A DNA stretch of 64,000 nt, taken from assembly GCF_002836355.1 (NCBI RefSeq), contig NZ_PJCA01000030.1, positions 62,001 to 126,000 of the forward strand. The letters run 5' to 3'. Numbering within the stretch: position 1 is the first letter of the stretch; each line of letters opens with the position of its first letter. Under the pieces are notes generated by a model. That model saw nothing but the letters and a program-made list of their open reading frames with translations. It was not told the DNA's origin and did not search any database. Below are positions 10,703 to 21,276 of the stretch, one piece after another. The position numbers and the translations under genes were made by a program. The DNA is from Moritella sp. Urea-trap-13 (GTDB taxonomy: Bacteria; Pseudomonadota; Gammaproteobacteria; Enterobacterales; Moritellaceae).

Positions 10703-11323
10703 TTACTCGCAATCTAACATGCCTTTATCAACAATAAAATCAATTATCCGTTGCAAACCTATTTGCTTTTTCATGTTGGTAAACACATAAGGTTTATCAC
10801 CACGCATACGCTTGGTATCTTGCTCCATCACCTCCAACGAGGCACCTACATAGGGGGCTAAATCCATTTTATTAATCACCAGCAGGTCAGAGCGAGTAAT
10901 ACCAGGGCCACCTTTACGTGGTATCTTTTCACCTTCAGCGACATCAATTACATAAATGGTTAAATCGGCTAATTCAGGGCTAAAAGTCGCACTTAAATTA
11001 TCACCACCGCTTTCGACAAAGACGATATCGAGGGTTTTGTGTAGCTTTGCTAACTCCTCAACTGCTGCCAAATTCATTGACGCATCTTCACGGATAGCGG
11101 TATGTGGACAACCACCAGTTTCTACTCCAATAATACGGTCAGCATCCAGCGCACCTGCTCGGGTTAAGATCTTCGCATCTTCTTGGGTATAAATATCATT
11201 GGTTACCACAGCAATATTATAAGTATCACGAATAGCTTTACACAAGACTTCTAATAATGCGGTTTTACCTGAGCCTACCGGACCACCGACGCCAATGCGT
11301 AATGGTTGTTTAAATTCTGTCAT
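10703..11323 (-). CDS. ureG: Urease accessory GTPase UreG
   Basis: A 206-residue SIMIBI-class GTPase that drives nickel delivery to apo-urease. The P-loop [14 protein letters not shown] is at residue 11-24, the invariant nickel-binding CPH is in [15 protein letters not shown], and the G4 motif NKMD is in [13 protein letters not shown]. It is the last gene of the urea block, ten bases after ureF, with an AAGGA ribosome site. It forms the UreD-UreF-UreG complex with its neighbours. No clear terminator is visible downstream (10553-10702). Confidence 0.97.
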   Translation of the reverse strand: MTEFKQPLRIGVGGPVGSGKTALLEVLCKAIRDTYNIAVVTNDIYTQEDAKILTRAGALDADRIIGVETGGCPHTAIREDASMNLAAVEELAKLHKTLDIVFVESGGDNLSATFSPELADLTIYVIDVAEGEKIPRKGGPGITRSDLLVINKMDLAPYVGASLEVMEQDTKRMRGDKPYVFTNMKKQIGLQRIIDFIVDKGMLDCE

Positions 11324-11332
11324 TGCAAATCC

Positions 11333-12010
11333 TTATGAGCGAAACAATCGCGTATATTGATGTTCATGTCGGCAACTCGCCATCACCTGAGCGGGCGTAA
11401 AGCTGCCAATGTTTTGATCTTCTGTTACTAATGCTTGTTGCACAGCGGCAGGTATCGACGCTGCTAATTTCATTAATAGTTGCTGGCCATCACTTTGCCC
11501 TAAGGGCACTAATTTAATACCCACAACGATAGTATTTTCTAACCAGCTCCAAAGATAACCACCTAGCGCTTTTTCTAATGGAATAGCCCACTGATTAATC
11601 GCCAAAGCAAACGCCGCAAGCTGTGTGGTTTCAACCATGTTAGCCAGTTCACTATCATCCAGTGATATCCCTAATCTTGGTAATAACCGTACAAATGCAA
11701 GTCCACGCTGGCGTTCTTCTAAGCGCATCTCTTTGGTTTCCCTGCTCGCCACTAAATAGTCACACCAAGTCTGCGCCTGCTGATGATCATTATTGGCTAA
11801 GCACGTTTGTAAACGCATAAGAATGGGTAATTCAAGACTGGCTAAGCTTTCTGACATTTGTCCTGACAACCAATTGTCTAAGCTATTCACATCCGTTACC
11901 CAGCCTTTTTCAATTGCCCACTCAAGCCCCTGAGAGTAGGTAAATCCGCCCACAGGGAGCGATGGACTGATCAACTGATATAGCTTTAATTCAGCTAACA
12001 TATTATCCAT
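11333..12010 (-). CDS. ureF: Urease accessory protein UreF
   Basis: A 225-residue all-helical protein that bridges UreD and UreG during urease activation. The family signature is [18 protein letters not shown] near the N-terminus. Length is normal for the family. Two starts (M1 and M4) are possible; the first has TAGG about nine bases upstream. It lies between ureE and ureG with short gaps on the same strand. Confidence 0.95.
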   Translation of the reverse strand: MDNMLAELKLYQLISPSLPVGGFTYSQGLEWAIEKGWVTDVNSLDNWLSGQMSESLASLELPILMRLQTCLANNDHQQAQTWCDYLVASRETKEMRLEERQRGLAFVRLLPRLGISLDDSELANMVETTQLAAFALAINQWAIPLEKALGGYLWSWLENTIVVGIKLVPLGQSDGQQLLMKLAASIPAAVQQALVTEDQNIGSFTPAQVMASCRHEHQYTRLFRS

Positions 12011-12036
12011 ACGACTTGCCTATTCGTTTGCGACGA

Positions 12037-12531
12037 TTAATGTTCATGCGCATGGTTATGCGGGTGCACATACTCTTCCTCACTACTATGGGAGTGACCA
12101 CCTGTAGTGCCGCCATATGCGCCGGGTTCGGGCTGAAATGCGGCATCTTCAACTGTCACATCTAAACCTAAACCAATCAACATTTCATCGAGTACATGAT
12201 CATGGAGAAAGCGACACCAACCCGCTTCGACTTGCAACGGCACATGGCGATTACCCAAGTGATAACAGCCACGTGCGAATAATGTCGGATCATTGCAACG
12301 TGCCGTTGATACGCGTTCTTTTGCAGCGATCACTTGGACGATAAAATCATCATCCGTGGTGAGTTGTGTACCATGCTCTAATAGCTGACCACGCGGTAAA
12401 AATAACCCCGCATCGCGGCCATCTTCAAGTTGTACTTTAAGACGACTCTTGGTGCGTTGTAACATGGTCAAACACACATAAGCATCAACATGATTAGCTG
12501 CTAGGGTTAATATTTGCGTTAATTTGATCAT
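12037..12531 (-). CDS. ureE: Urease nickel metallochaperone UreE
   Basis: A 164-residue nickel-binding chaperone. The N-terminal domain (to about residue 75) has the peptide-binding fold; the metal-binding domain contains GCYHLGNRHVPLQVE with the conserved interface histidine. The C-terminus is a histidine-rich tail (GGHSHSSEEEYVHPHNHAHEH, His at seven positions), a typical extra nickel store. It has an AAGGA ribosome site and follows ureD after 21 bases. Confidence 0.96.
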   Translation of the reverse strand: MIKLTQILTLAANHVDAYVCLTMLQRTKSRLKVQLEDGRDAGLFLPRGQLLEHGTQLTTDDDFIVQVIAAKERVSTARCNDPTLFARGCYHLGNRHVPLQVEAGWCRFLHDHVLDEMLIGLGLDVTVEDAAFQPEPGAYGGTTGGHSHSSEEEYVHPHNHAHEH

Positions 12532-12552
12532 TCCAATTCCTTTATTATAAAA

Positions 12553-13422
12553 TTACGTAGACCAGATCCTTGGGGCATCTGGGATATAACCAAGCCAAGC
12601 TTCCCTGACAGCAGACCAAATCTGCACAAAACTGGCCATCATAGGTTCAGTGTGTTGCCCTAAAGCGCGGATCACTAACAACCCTTCAAGTTCACTTGCC
12701 CCTAGTAGTACCGCATCCCCGAAACGTGCTTGTTGCTCATCAATTATCTGATTAATTCGACACACCAACGCATCATCCACGGGGCTAATATACAGACTCC
12801 CCGTCATGGGATAACCGCGTAAAGAAGCCGCGTATTCAAGCTGGGTTTTATTCTGCAATCGTAGACTCTCTGCAAGCAGTAACTTACCGTCACGAAAGAT
12901 ATGTGTCTGCCCTAATATTTGACCATGAGTAAAGTCTTCAGCTAATACAGGGCGGCCAAAACACTGCATTTCCCAGCCGATAAAACGGGCATCTCCGGCC
13001 AAATTAATCTCGGTACTAAGTTTAACTTGGGCACCGGGAAAGAAAATATTCTCCATCGGCAACCATTCAAGAAAAGCACCATCCACAACAGCTAGTTCCT
13101 GAGACTGCCAAGCCGAATCAGCATTACTACGATAGAATTTAGTCGCTCCAGGAGTGGTTAATAACGCGTGAGCCCCTGAATCGACATGAATATCAAAGCG
13201 CAGTTGATCTCCACCTACGACACCTCCCGGTGGATGCAACAGATAGGTATGGCAAGTTTCGCCTTCCGGATAAAAGGGTTTTTGCACTGTCAAAGGACCA
13301 ACTTGCTGGCGTTCCAGTAACCGTGTTTTACCACCCTTACTGCCATATTTAAGGCGAATTTCAGCGCGCCAGCCCTGATCACCATCAGGGCGTAAGAAAC
13401 GGATAGTCGACGGAATACTCAT
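12553..13422 (-). CDS. ureD: Urease accessory protein UreD (UreH)
   Basis: A 289-residue scaffold protein that binds apo-urease and provides the nickel channel from UreG/UreF. Family features are [17 protein letters not shown] and [11 protein letters not shown]. In many operons ureD precedes ureA; here it comes after ureJ and before ureE. This changes the order but not the gene content. It starts four bases after ureJ ends. Confidence 0.94.
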   Translation of the reverse strand: MSIPSTIRFLRPDGDQGWRAEIRLKYGSKGGKTRLLERQQVGPLTVQKPFYPEGETCHTYLLHPPGGVVGGDQLRFDIHVDSGAHALLTTPGATKFYRSNADSAWQSQELAVVDGAFLEWLPMENIFFPGAQVKLSTEINLAGDARFIGWEMQCFGRPVLAEDFTHGQILGQTHIFRDGKLLLAESLRLQNKTQLEYAASLRGYPMTGSLYISPVDDALVCRINQIIDEQQARFGDAVLLGASELEGLLVIRALGQHTEPMMASFVQIWSAVREAWLGYIPDAPRIWST

Positions 13423-13426
13423 CGAA

Positions 13427-14092
13427 CTACGCCCCTAGAAAGGCGACTAATACTCCACTAATTCCCAGTGATGGGCTTAACCACTTAGCACTGACTTGAC
13501 GGCCAATAACAGCGCCAAGCGTCAGTAAAACAACCGCACTGATGAGCATACCCGGTACAAACTGTACTAACTGTGCAGCAGGTGCTTCGACACCGTGTGC
13601 CCAACCATGGAACAACACCATTACCACTGCAGCGCTCGATAATAAGTTAACCTTTACCGTCACTTGCTGACTTTGTTTCCAGACCGCAACTGCAACAATA
13701 AATACCGACGCTAAAATTAAGCTTTCCATCCCCGTTATCAAACCAGTTAACGCGCCAAAACCAGTCCCTATTAACATAGTGACTAACGCGCCAAGAATAA
13801 TACTGAGTTGTTTACCTTTCATTTGCGCTGCTAAAAAGCCCACGCCCAACAGCATGATCAAATGATCTAATCCCGTTAATGGATGCAACAAACCATTGGC
13901 AAACGTACTCGCCATGAAGGTTTCAGTACCGGTATGCGCCAATGCAGAACCAGAAAATAGCGCAGTTGATAATGCGGCAAGAGACATGACTTTTTTTGAG
14001 ACGTTTTTTTTTGCAACGAACTGTTTTGCAAAGATCGGTTTTGAAACAGTTTGCTTTGAAACACCGTGTTCTGAAAATAGAGATTTAAACAT
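13427..14092 (-). CDS. ureJ: HupE/UreJ-family membrane protein, probable nickel permease
   Basis: A 221-residue membrane protein of the HupE/UreJ family, thought to move nickel for urease. The signal-like segment [16 protein letters not shown] precedes HTG; the family motifs [12 protein letters not shown] and [11 protein letters not shown] are present, with about six hydrophobic helices. The start at 14090-14092 has AAGGA upstream, so I do not use the longer frame from 14155. Between this start and the signal-like segment lie about 30 residues of degenerate repeats (VSK, AKQ, VAKK, VSKK) encoded by imperfect 15-bp units. This is longer than a usual UreJ N-terminus. Confidence 0.88.
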   Translation of the reverse strand: MFKSLFSEHGVSKQTVSKPIFAKQFVAKKNVSKKVMSLAALSTALFSGSALAHTGTETFMASTFANGLLHPLTGLDHLIMLLGVGFLAAQMKGKQLSIILGALVTMLIGTGFGALTGLITGMESLILASVFIVAVAVWKQSQQVTVKVNLLSSAAVVMVLFHGWAHGVEAPAAQLVQFVPGMLISAVVLLTLGAVIGRQVSAKWLSPSLGISGVLVAFLGA

Positions 14093-14156
14093 TATTTTTT
14101 CCTTAAAATAATTTGCTACAAAATGTATACCTAGAAATACTGATGATACCGACACG

Positions 14157-15860
14157 CTAAAATAGAAAGTAACGTTGCGCCATCGGTAGTACCGTTGCAG
14201 GTTCGCACACTAACAATTCGCCATTGGCGCGTACTTGATAGGTTTGTGAATCCACTTCAATGGTTGGCAGCCAATCATTGAGTACCATATCTGCTTTACG
14301 TAACTGGCGGCAATCTTTAACAACACCAATCAGACTATTGAGCTGTAACTGCTCGGGAATGCCATCCTGTTTCGCTTGCTGAGAAATAAACAACATAGAG
14401 GTATTCTGCGAAGCCCGGCCAAAACTACCAAACATAGGACGATAGTGAACCGGTTGTGGCGTGGGAATAGAGCCATTCGGATCGCCCATCGGTGCAGATG
14501 CGATCATGCCACCTTTGATAATTAAACTCGGTTTAACACCAAAAAATGCCGGTTTCCATAATACTAAATCAGCCAATTTCCCCACTTCGACTGAGCCAAC
14601 TTCATGACTCATACCGTGTGTAATTGCAGGATTAATGGTGTATTTGGCAACATAACGCTTAATACGGAAATTATCATGGTGCGGTGGATCTTGTGGCAAA
14701 CTACCACGTTGTACTTTCATCTTATGCGCGGTTTGCCAAGTACGTGAAATGACTTCCCCTACCCGTCCCATTGCTTGCGAATCCGACGCGATCATCGAAA
14801 AAGCGCCCAGATCATGCAAGATATCTTCGGCAGCAATGGTTTCACGACGAATACGCGATTCTGCAAAAGCCACATCTTCAGCAATTGACGGTGATAAATG
14901 ATGGCAAACCATTAACATATCTAAATGTTCATCGATGGTATTCACGGTATAAGGGCGGGTTGGATTGGTTGATGACGGTAAGATATTGGATTCACCACAA
15001 GCACGAATAATATCTGGCGCATGACCGCCACCTGCACCTTCAGTATGGTAAGTATGAATAACGCGATCGCCAATAGCATCTAAGGTTGATTCGACAAAGC
15101 CTGATTCATTTAGAGTATCGGTGTGGATAGCTACTTGTACATCGGTTTCGTCAGCTACCGTTAAACAGTTATCAATTGACGCTGGCGTTGTGCCCCAATC
15201 TTCATGGAGTTTTAAACCTATCGCACCTGCGGCGACCTGCTCATGCAAAGGAGCTGGCACACTGGCATTACCTTTACCTAACAAACCAAAGTTCATTGGA
15301 AAGTTATCCAGCGATTCCAACATACGGTGAATATTCCACGGTCCAGGTGTACACGTTGTGGCATTGGTACCGGTCGCTGGCCCTGTACCACCACCGATCA
15401 TAGTGGTAATACCGGAAGTCAGCGCTTCATCAATTTGCTGTGGGCAGATAAAGTGAATATGTGAATCAACACCACCAGCAGTAATAATTGAGCCTTCTGC
15501 TGCGATGATCTCAGTACCAGGACCAATGATAATATCAACACCTGACTGAACGTCTGGATTCCCCGCCTTACCTATCGCGATAATCCGGCCATTTTTAACC
15601 CCGATATCGGCCTTAACTATGCCCCAATGATCGAGAATAACCGCATTGGTTATCACTAAATCTGGCGTATATTTAGACGTTAGCTGGCTTTGACCTTGGC
15701 CATCACGAATAACCTTGCCACCGCCAAATTTAACTTCATCACCATAACGGGTATAGTCATGTTCTACTTCTAACCACAGTTCCGTATCTGCTAGACGTAA
15801 TCTATCGCCAGTGGTAGGGCCAAACATCTCCGCGTAGGCTTGCCTTGAAATTTTCGCCAT
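14157..15860 (-). CDS. ureC: Urease alpha subunit (catalytic)
   Basis: The 567-residue catalytic subunit, exactly the length of Klebsiella UreC. It hydrolyses urea to ammonia and carbamate with two nickel ions. Visible are the nickel ligands in HIHFICPQQ, the carbamylated lysine in GLKLHEDWG, the flap with the catalytic histidine in MVCHHLS, and the aspartate ligand in [15 protein letters not shown] follows the ureB stop directly, with GAGGG upstream. All active-site residues I can check are present, so the enzyme should be functional once matured. Confidence 0.98.
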   Translation of the reverse strand: MAKISRQAYAEMFGPTTGDRLRLADTELWLEVEHDYTRYGDEVKFGGGKVIRDGQGQSQLTSKYTPDLVITNAVILDHWGIVKADIGVKNGRIIAIGKAGNPDVQSGVDIIIGPGTEIIAAEGSIITAGGVDSHIHFICPQQIDEALTSGITTMIGGGTGPATGTNATTCTPGPWNIHRMLESLDNFPMNFGLLGKGNASVPAPLHEQVAAGAIGLKLHEDWGTTPASIDNCLTVADETDVQVAIHTDTLNESGFVESTLDAIGDRVIHTYHTEGAGGGHAPDIIRACGESNILPSSTNPTRPYTVNTIDEHLDMLMVCHHLSPSIAEDVAFAESRIRRETIAAEDILHDLGAFSMIASDSQAMGRVGEVISRTWQTAHKMKVQRGSLPQDPPHHDNFRIKRYVAKYTINPAITHGMSHEVGSVEVGKLADLVLWKPAFFGVKPSLIIKGGMIASAPMGDPNGSIPTPQPVHYRPMFGSFGRASQNTSMLFISQQAKQDGIPEQLQLNSLIGVVKDCRQLRKADMVLNDWLPTIEVDSQTYQVRANGELLVCEPATVLPMAQRYFLF

Positions 15861-16271
15861 CTATTTACCCTCATCCTTGTTTTCACAGCATGCTTCCTTG
15901 TCTGTCACAGCATGCTGTGCCGTAAATTCATCAATACTGCCCATGACCTTGCCCTGAAAACCATAAACCATACGATTGCCACCAAAAGCGACTAATTCAA
16001 CAGTACGGCTTTGCCCCGGCTCGAAACGAATAGCAGTACCGGCAGCAATATTAAGCCGAAAACCTAAGGTAAGTTCACGCTCAAAGGTCAGTGCATCATT
16101 GGCTTCGTAAAAATGATAATGTGAACCGATCTGGATAGGACGATCACCAATGTTTGCGACGATTACTGACACGGTGGGCATATCCGCATTTAAGGTAATA
16201 TGACCACTCGCTACCTGCATTTGTCCTGGGATCATACCTGATCCTGTGTGTATTTTATTCGCCATCATCAT
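15861..16271 (-). CDS. ureB: Urease beta subunit
   Basis: The 136-residue beta subunit of a three-chain (alpha, beta, gamma) bacterial urease. The core ([11 protein letters not shown] ... [13 protein letters not shown] ... [13 protein letters not shown]) is canonical. It is about 30 residues longer than the 106-residue Klebsiella subunit because of a C-terminal tail after VMGS, which contains two adjacent cysteines ([12 protein letters not shown]). Three ATGs lie in a row at the start (MMM) and the exact one is uncertain. It begins two bases after ureA. Confidence 0.95.
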   Translation of the reverse strand: MMMANKIHTGSGMIPGQMQVASGHITLNADMPTVSVIVANIGDRPIQIGSHYHFYEANDALTFERELTLGFRLNIAAGTAIRFEPGQSRTVELVAFGGNRMVYGFQGKVMGSIDEFTAQHAVTDKEACCENKDEGK

Positions 16272-16273
16272 CC

Positions 16274-16576
16274 CTATATGATTGGTTCATGTACCGTGAC
16301 AAGTTTGGTACCGTCAGGAAATGTAGCTTCAACTTGCACATCAGAAATCATTTCAGGGATACCTTCCATGACTTGCTCGGCAGTGAGCACAGTGCGACCA
16401 AACGCCATTAATTCAGCCACAGTACGGCCATCACGAGCGCCTTCCATAATGGCAGCACTAATCAGGGCAACGGATTCCGGATAATTCAACTTTAACCCTC
16501 GCGCCAAACGACGCTCAGCCACTAAAGCCGCCGTAAACAACAATAATTTATCTTTCTCTCTCGGCGTTAATTCCAT
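16274..16576 (-). CDS. ureA: Urease gamma subunit
   Basis: The 100-residue gamma subunit, normal length. Typical sequence is [20 protein letters not shown], then the [12 protein letters not shown] and [19 protein letters not shown] segments. CGGAG precedes ATG. It is the first structural urease gene, 96 bases after urtE. I see no clear promoter or terminator in that gap, so read-through from the urt genes is likely. Confidence 0.97.
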   Translation of the reverse strand: MELTPREKDKLLLFTAALVAERRLARGLKLNYPESVALISAAIMEGARDGRTVAELMAFGRTVLTAEQVMEGIPEMISDVQVEATFPDGTKLVTVHEPII

Positions 16577-16672
16577 TTACATCTCCGTTTAAGTATTAGA
16601 TTAGCAATGCTTTTCTGTTTTTTAGATTGTTTACACTACTGTGACATAGATGTTGTAGATTTAACATATTAT

Positions 16673-17368
16673 TTACACAGTGAGGTATTCCTGAATTAGT
16701 TCATCAGTTAACATCGCCATATCACCATTGGCGACTGCACGACCTCGGTCCAGTAAACAGAAGTTATCACCGACCTTTCTGGCAAAAGGTAATTTCTGCT
16801 CGACCAACAAGACGGTTAAGCCCAATTCTTGATTAAGCTTACGGATAATGTCACCAATCTCTTGGACGATATTAGGTTGGATGCCTTCAGTCGGCTCATC
16901 TAAAATCAGCAATTGCGGGTTAATCACCAGCGCTCGGCCAATGGCTAACTGTTGCTGCTGACCACCAGATAAATCACCACCACGGCGGTGCAGCATTTCT
17001 TTCAATACCGGAAATAACTGATAGATAAATTCCGGGATCTTGCGATCACCTTTGGCACGAATGGGTAAACCTATCTGTAAATTTTCTTCAACCGTGAGAG
17101 CTGAGAATATTTGTCGGCCTTGCGGTACATAACCAACGCCATGACGCGCGCGGCTTTCCGCACTCAGCGGGGCAATATTTTTACCTTGCAATACTATCTC
17201 GCCACTTTTAAGCGGTAATAATCCCATCACGCATTGCAGTAAGGTGGTTTTACCCACGCCATTACGGCCCATTAATACTGTACATTTACCTTTTGGTATC
17301 TGCATATCAAGATCCCACAAGGTATGGCTTTCACCATAAAACTGATTCACACCTTTAATCGATAACAT
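16673..17368 (-). CDS. urtE: Urea ABC transporter ATP-binding protein UrtE
   Basis: A 231-residue ATPase of the LivF type. Walker A is GRNGVGKTTLL, the signature is LSGGQQQQLAIGRAL, and Walker B is LLILDEPTEGIQPN. The D-loop phrase EPTEGIQPNIVQEI is characteristic of UrtE. It begins two bases after urtD. With UrtD it forms the ATPase pair that powers high-affinity urea uptake. Confidence 0.95.
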   Translation of the reverse strand: MLSIKGVNQFYGESHTLWDLDMQIPKGKCTVLMGRNGVGKTTLLQCVMGLLPLKSGEIVLQGKNIAPLSAESRARHGVGYVPQGRQIFSALTVEENLQIGLPIRAKGDRKIPEFIYQLFPVLKEMLHRRGGDLSGGQQQQLAIGRALVINPQLLILDEPTEGIQPNIVQEIGDIIRKLNQELGLTVLLVEQKLPFARKVGDNFCLLDRGRAVANGDMAMLTDELIQEYLTV

Positions 17369-17370
17369 GG

Positions 17371-18330
17371 CTACTCTCCCAGATAAACTTGTTTAACTTT
17401 GGCGTTATTTTGAATGTCAGTCATTGAACCTTCAGCTAAGACACTGCCTTGATGCAATACCGACACGGTACTGGCAATGGAGCGCACAAAGTCCATGTCA
17501 TGCTCGACAACGACGACTGAATGATCACCTGCTAGCGAATTCAATAACTCTGCGGTGCGATCCATTTCTTGGTGTGTCATCCCTGCAACAGGTTCATCGA
17601 CTAACAACAGCTTGGGTTTTTGCATCAGTAACATGCCAATTTCCAGCCACTGTTTTTGACCATGGGACAAACTACCCGCGTCCATTGCGGCTTGTTCTGG
17701 TAAGCCAATCAAAACTAATACCCGTTCTATTTCATCGCGCTGCTCTCCGGATAATTTGGCACGAAATACCGACCAAACGTTACGGCTACCCGCCATTGAT
17801 AACTCTAAGTTCTGCCAGACCGATAAACATTCAAATACCGTAGGTTTCTGAAATTTACGTCCCACTCCCGCATTAGCAATCTGCGCCTCATCCACTTTTA
17901 ATAAATTCAGTTTAGAGCCTAACCAGACTTGCCCGCTATCAGGACGGGTTTTACCGGTAATGATATCCATCATGGTGGTTTTACCCGCACCATTAGGACC
18001 AATAATGCAGCGCAACTCCCCTTCTTTAATGTATAAATTAAGATCATTAATAGCTTTAAAACCATCAAAAGACACAGATACGCCTTCTAAATACAGCAAG
18101 ATATTATGACGAGTATCAATGAGTGGATTATGTGGCGGTTTCAGAAATTCAAATACCTGATCACGACGGGCTAACTGACTGACGTTGTCACGGAGCTGCT
18201 TGGCTAAAGGCGCGGTAAAACCTTGCTCATTATCTTGTGAACTAGCAGGTATTGCCTGATCAGTAAATTGTGAAGTTAATACCGATGCGGTGTTCACCTG
18301 TTGCATATCTACCTGATTAGAATTACTCAT
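17371..18330 (-). CDS. urtD: Urea ABC transporter ATP-binding protein UrtD
   Basis: A 319-residue ATPase of the LivG type. Walker A is GPNGAGKTTMM at about residue 120, the signature is LSHGQKQWLEIG, and Walker B is KLLLVDEPVAGMT. The first 75 residues are a polar, glutamine/serine-rich extension ahead of the usual start of the domain; UrtD proteins are usually about 250 residues. The start overlaps the urtC stop (ATGA) and has AAGGAG upstream, which supports the long form. Confidence 0.94.
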   Translation of the reverse strand: MSNSNQVDMQQVNTASVLTSQFTDQAIPASSQDNEQGFTAPLAKQLRDNVSQLARRDQVFEFLKPPHNPLIDTRHNILLYLEGVSVSFDGFKAINDLNLYIKEGELRCIIGPNGAGKTTMMDIITGKTRPDSGQVWLGSKLNLLKVDEAQIANAGVGRKFQKPTVFECLSVWQNLELSMAGSRNVWSVFRAKLSGEQRDEIERVLVLIGLPEQAAMDAGSLSHGQKQWLEIGMLLMQKPKLLLVDEPVAGMTHQEMDRTAELLNSLAGDHSVVVVEHDMDFVRSIASTVSVLHQGSVLAEGSMTDIQNNAKVKQVYLGE

Positions 18331-19493
18331 GAGGTACTCTCCTTCGTCGCCAAGCTTTTGTTGCGGTTAGACTCCTTATTACGGTTAGACTTCTTATTGC
18401 GGTTAGATCGATCGGTAAACCACCCAGTCACCCCTTTCGGTAAAAACAATGTCGCCAAGACAAACAAACTACCAAGGGCAAATAACCACACTTCCGGTAG
18501 TTCAATGGTGAACCAACTTTTGGCATAATTAATTAACAGCGCACCAATGATCGCGCCAAATAAAGTCGCACGACCACCGAGAGCGACCCAAACCACAATC
18601 TCAATCGAATTAAGTGGTGAGAATTCGCCCGGATTAATGATCCCGACTTGCGGTACATACAAAGCACCGGCGATCCCAGCTAACATTGCCGATAAAATAA
18701 AGATCCCCAGTTTAAAGTTAGCCACGTTATAACCAATAAATCGCACCCGTGTTTCGGCATCGCGTATTGCCACAGCCACTTTACCTAAGCGACTTGAAAC
18801 CACTTTACGACAAGTAAGATAACCCAATATTAACGCTACTACTGACGCCATAAATAAGCCCACCTTGGTGGTATCGGCTTGCAAGCTAAAGCCGAGGATA
18901 TCTTTAAAATCGGTTAAACCATTATTACCACCAAAACCCATCTCATTACGGAAAAATGCCAACATCAGCGCAAACGTAAGGGCTTGGGTCATGATAGATA
19001 AATACACCCCAGAAACACGGGCTCGAAACGATAAAAACCCAAACACTAACGCCAGTGCTGCAGGCACTAAAACCACCATCAAACAGGCAAACCAGAACAT
19101 ATCGAATCCTTGCCAAAACCACGGTAATTCCTGCCAATCTAAGAACACCATGAAATCAGGTAGTTCAGGATTACCGTAAACACCACGATCACCGATTTGA
19201 CGCATCAAGTACATGCCCATGGCATAACCACCTAAGGCAAAGAATGCCCCGTGACCTAAGGTTAAAATACCTAAATAACCCCATACCAAGTCCACAGACA
19301 TCGCCAGTAATGCATAGGTAAGATATTTACCTAACAGGGTAATAGTGTAAGTTTCAACATGTAAAAAATGACCTTGGGGCACCAATAAGTTAAGTGCTGG
19401 CACCAGAATTAACAGCGTCGTCAGTAGCAGCATTAATAGCTGACCACCACGGTCTGTTTTTAGTATTGAATTCGCGAATAGCTTGTGTAACAT
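18327..19493 (-). CDS. urtC: Urea ABC transporter permease UrtC
   Basis: A 388-residue branched-chain-type permease with about ten transmembrane helices. The conserved cytoplasmic coupling segment is seen around AIRDAETRVRFIGYNV. The C-terminus ends in a soluble, basic, low-complexity tail in which SNRNK occurs three times in a row, encoded by a 15-bp tandem repeat (about 18358-18412). GAGG lies upstream of ATG, three bases after urtB. Confidence 0.94.
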   Translation of the reverse strand: MLHKLFANSILKTDRGGQLLMLLLTTLLILVPALNLLVPQGHFLHVETYTITLLGKYLTYALLAMSVDLVWGYLGILTLGHGAFFALGGYAMGMYLMRQIGDRGVYGNPELPDFMVFLDWQELPWFWQGFDMFWFACLMVVLVPAALALVFGFLSFRARVSGVYLSIMTQALTFALMLAFFRNEMGFGGNNGLTDFKDILGFSLQADTTKVGLFMASVVALILGYLTCRKVVSSRLGKVAVAIRDAETRVRFIGYNVANFKLGIFILSAMLAGIAGALYVPQVGIINPGEFSPLNSIEIVVWVALGGRATLFGAIIGALLINYAKSWFTIELPEVWLFALGSLFVLATLFLPKGVTGWFTDRSNRNKKSNRNKESNRNKSLATKESTS

Positions 19494-19496
19494 GGG

Positions 19497-21191
19497 TTAT
19501 TCCTCGGCCGCACGGCCACGTTGTGGAAATAGTCCACGCGGGCGTTTTTGAATAAATAGGATAATGAATACCAGTACTAAGATCTTAGCCAGTACCGCAC
19601 CAGCCCAAGGTTCTAATAATTTGTTGAATAAACCTAGGCTTAAACCAGCAACCAAGGTACCCCACAGGTTACCTACCCCACCAAATACCACGACCATAAA
19701 CGAATCAATAATGTAACTCTGGCCCATATTCGGTCCAACATTGGTTAATTGCGACAAGGCCACACCAGCAATACCTGCCACACCAGAACCTAAGCCGAAG
19801 GTCATGGCATCAACCCATTCCGAACGCACGCCCATCGCTCGCGCCATCGAACGATTTTGCGATACCGCACGCACCTGTAAACCCAATGGCGTTTTCTTTA
19901 ATACAAAAATAAGTGTACAGAACACTAATAAGCAGAAAATAATGATGTATAAACGGTTATAAGTCAGCGCCAACATTGGATTAAACTCCAACATACCACT
20001 CATCCAATCCGGGGTAACCACAGAGCGATTCAGTGGCGAGAATACACTGCGTACTGCTTGCTGCAGAATAAGGCTGATACCAAAGGTTGCCAGCAATGTT
20101 TCCAATGGGCGACCATAAAGAAAACGTATCACTCCACGCTCAATGGCGATGCCGACTAAACCGGAAACAATAAACGCCGCAGGGATAGAAAATACTAACG
20201 ACAGTCCAATATTGTCCGGCATTAATTGCTGCATAACATAAGTGGTATAAGCACCGAGCATAATGAGCTCACCGTGCGCCATATTGATCACGCCCATCAC
20301 CCCGAAGGTTATAGCAAGACCAAGTCCCGCTAACGCTAATACAGAACCAAGACTCAGCCCAAAATACAAGGTTTCTACTACAGAATATATCTTCTGACTT
20401 TGTGCATAATGATCTAATCCACGTTGCGCAGCCTGGCGTAACACAACATCAGAAGTACTATTAACAATTTGATCAAGGGCAGTAAATGCAGTAGGTTCTA
20501 TCGAATCAGCTAATAAATTAACAGCGGCCAACAATGCCGTTTTATCTTCAGATGTAGCTGTCGTGCCGATAGCTAAGGCTAACGTTAACAAAGTTTTGTT
20601 TTCCTCAACATCTTCAACGGCTAGACGTTGACGTAATAAGGTTTGGATCGCGGGATCAACATCACCCAATAAATGGTGGATTGCTTGGCCACGTAACACT
20701 GTATCTCTGGACATTAAGTCTAATGTAGCGATACCTAAGCGAATGCTTTTTCGTAATTTATTGTTAAGCGACACTTTCTTAAAATTACGTTTTTTGGCGA
20801 TCAGCACAGATTCTGGCGTACCAGAAACAAGGGTAGCATCGGCATCTAAGAAGAATGTCGACGTTAACTTAATTGCCGATTGGCCAGTGGCATAATCAGC
20901 AATTAGAAATAAGGACTGTTGTTTTTTATGATAGAAAACGCGACCTGCAAGTAAATCATTGAATAACAGCTTCGCTTGAGATGGGTTTGGATATACCTTT
21001 TGACTTAACCAATTAACCGCCGCGATTTTATTATCAAAGTTGCGCTGAGAAAGCTGTTTCTCGACGTCTGAAAATGAATTTATCGTCACTGCAGCCCAAC
21101 TCTTATTAATACTGCCCATTGATAGTAGCAATATCAATGCAGTGAATAATAAGGTCGACGATGGCGATATTATGCCGGCATATTTATTCAT
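19497..21191 (-). CDS. urtB: Urea ABC transporter permease UrtB
   Basis: A 564-residue protein with a signal-like N-terminus, a soluble periplasmic region of about 270 residues with helical-repeat character, then a LivH-type permease (from ETLYFGLSLGSVLALAGLGL). Family hallmarks are GVMGVINMAHGELIMLGAY, RPLETLLATFGISL and AVSQNRSMARAMGV. I chose ATG at 21189-21191 (MNKYAGII), preceded by AGGGAAAG; the longer frame from 21245 has no better support. It follows urtA after 85 bases. Confidence 0.94.
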   Translation of the reverse strand: MNKYAGIISPSSTLLFTALILLLSMGSINKSWAAVTINSFSDVEKQLSQRNFDNKIAAVNWLSQKVYPNPSQAKLLFNDLLAGRVFYHKKQQSLFLIADYATGQSAIKLTSTFFLDADATLVSGTPESVLIAKKRNFKKVSLNNKLRKSIRLGIATLDLMSRDTVLRGQAIHHLLGDVDPAIQTLLRQRLAVEDVEENKTLLTLALAIGTTATSEDKTALLAAVNLLADSIEPTAFTALDQIVNSTSDVVLRQAAQRGLDHYAQSQKIYSVVETLYFGLSLGSVLALAGLGLAITFGVMGVINMAHGELIMLGAYTTYVMQQLMPDNIGLSLVFSIPAAFIVSGLVGIAIERGVIRFLYGRPLETLLATFGISLILQQAVRSVFSPLNRSVVTPDWMSGMLEFNPMLALTYNRLYIIIFCLLVFCTLIFVLKKTPLGLQVRAVSQNRSMARAMGVRSEWVDAMTFGLGSGVAGIAGVALSQLTNVGPNMGQSYIIDSFMVVVFGGVGNLWGTLVAGLSLGLFNKLLEPWAGAVLAKILVLVFIILFIQKRPRGLFPQRGRAAEE

Positions 21192-21276
21192 AACTTTCCC
21201 TGTTAAAAAGAATAACTGAGCAGCAGGGTAGCCAATGACCATCATCAGCCCCCTGAGTTTAACGACTAATCAGTGA

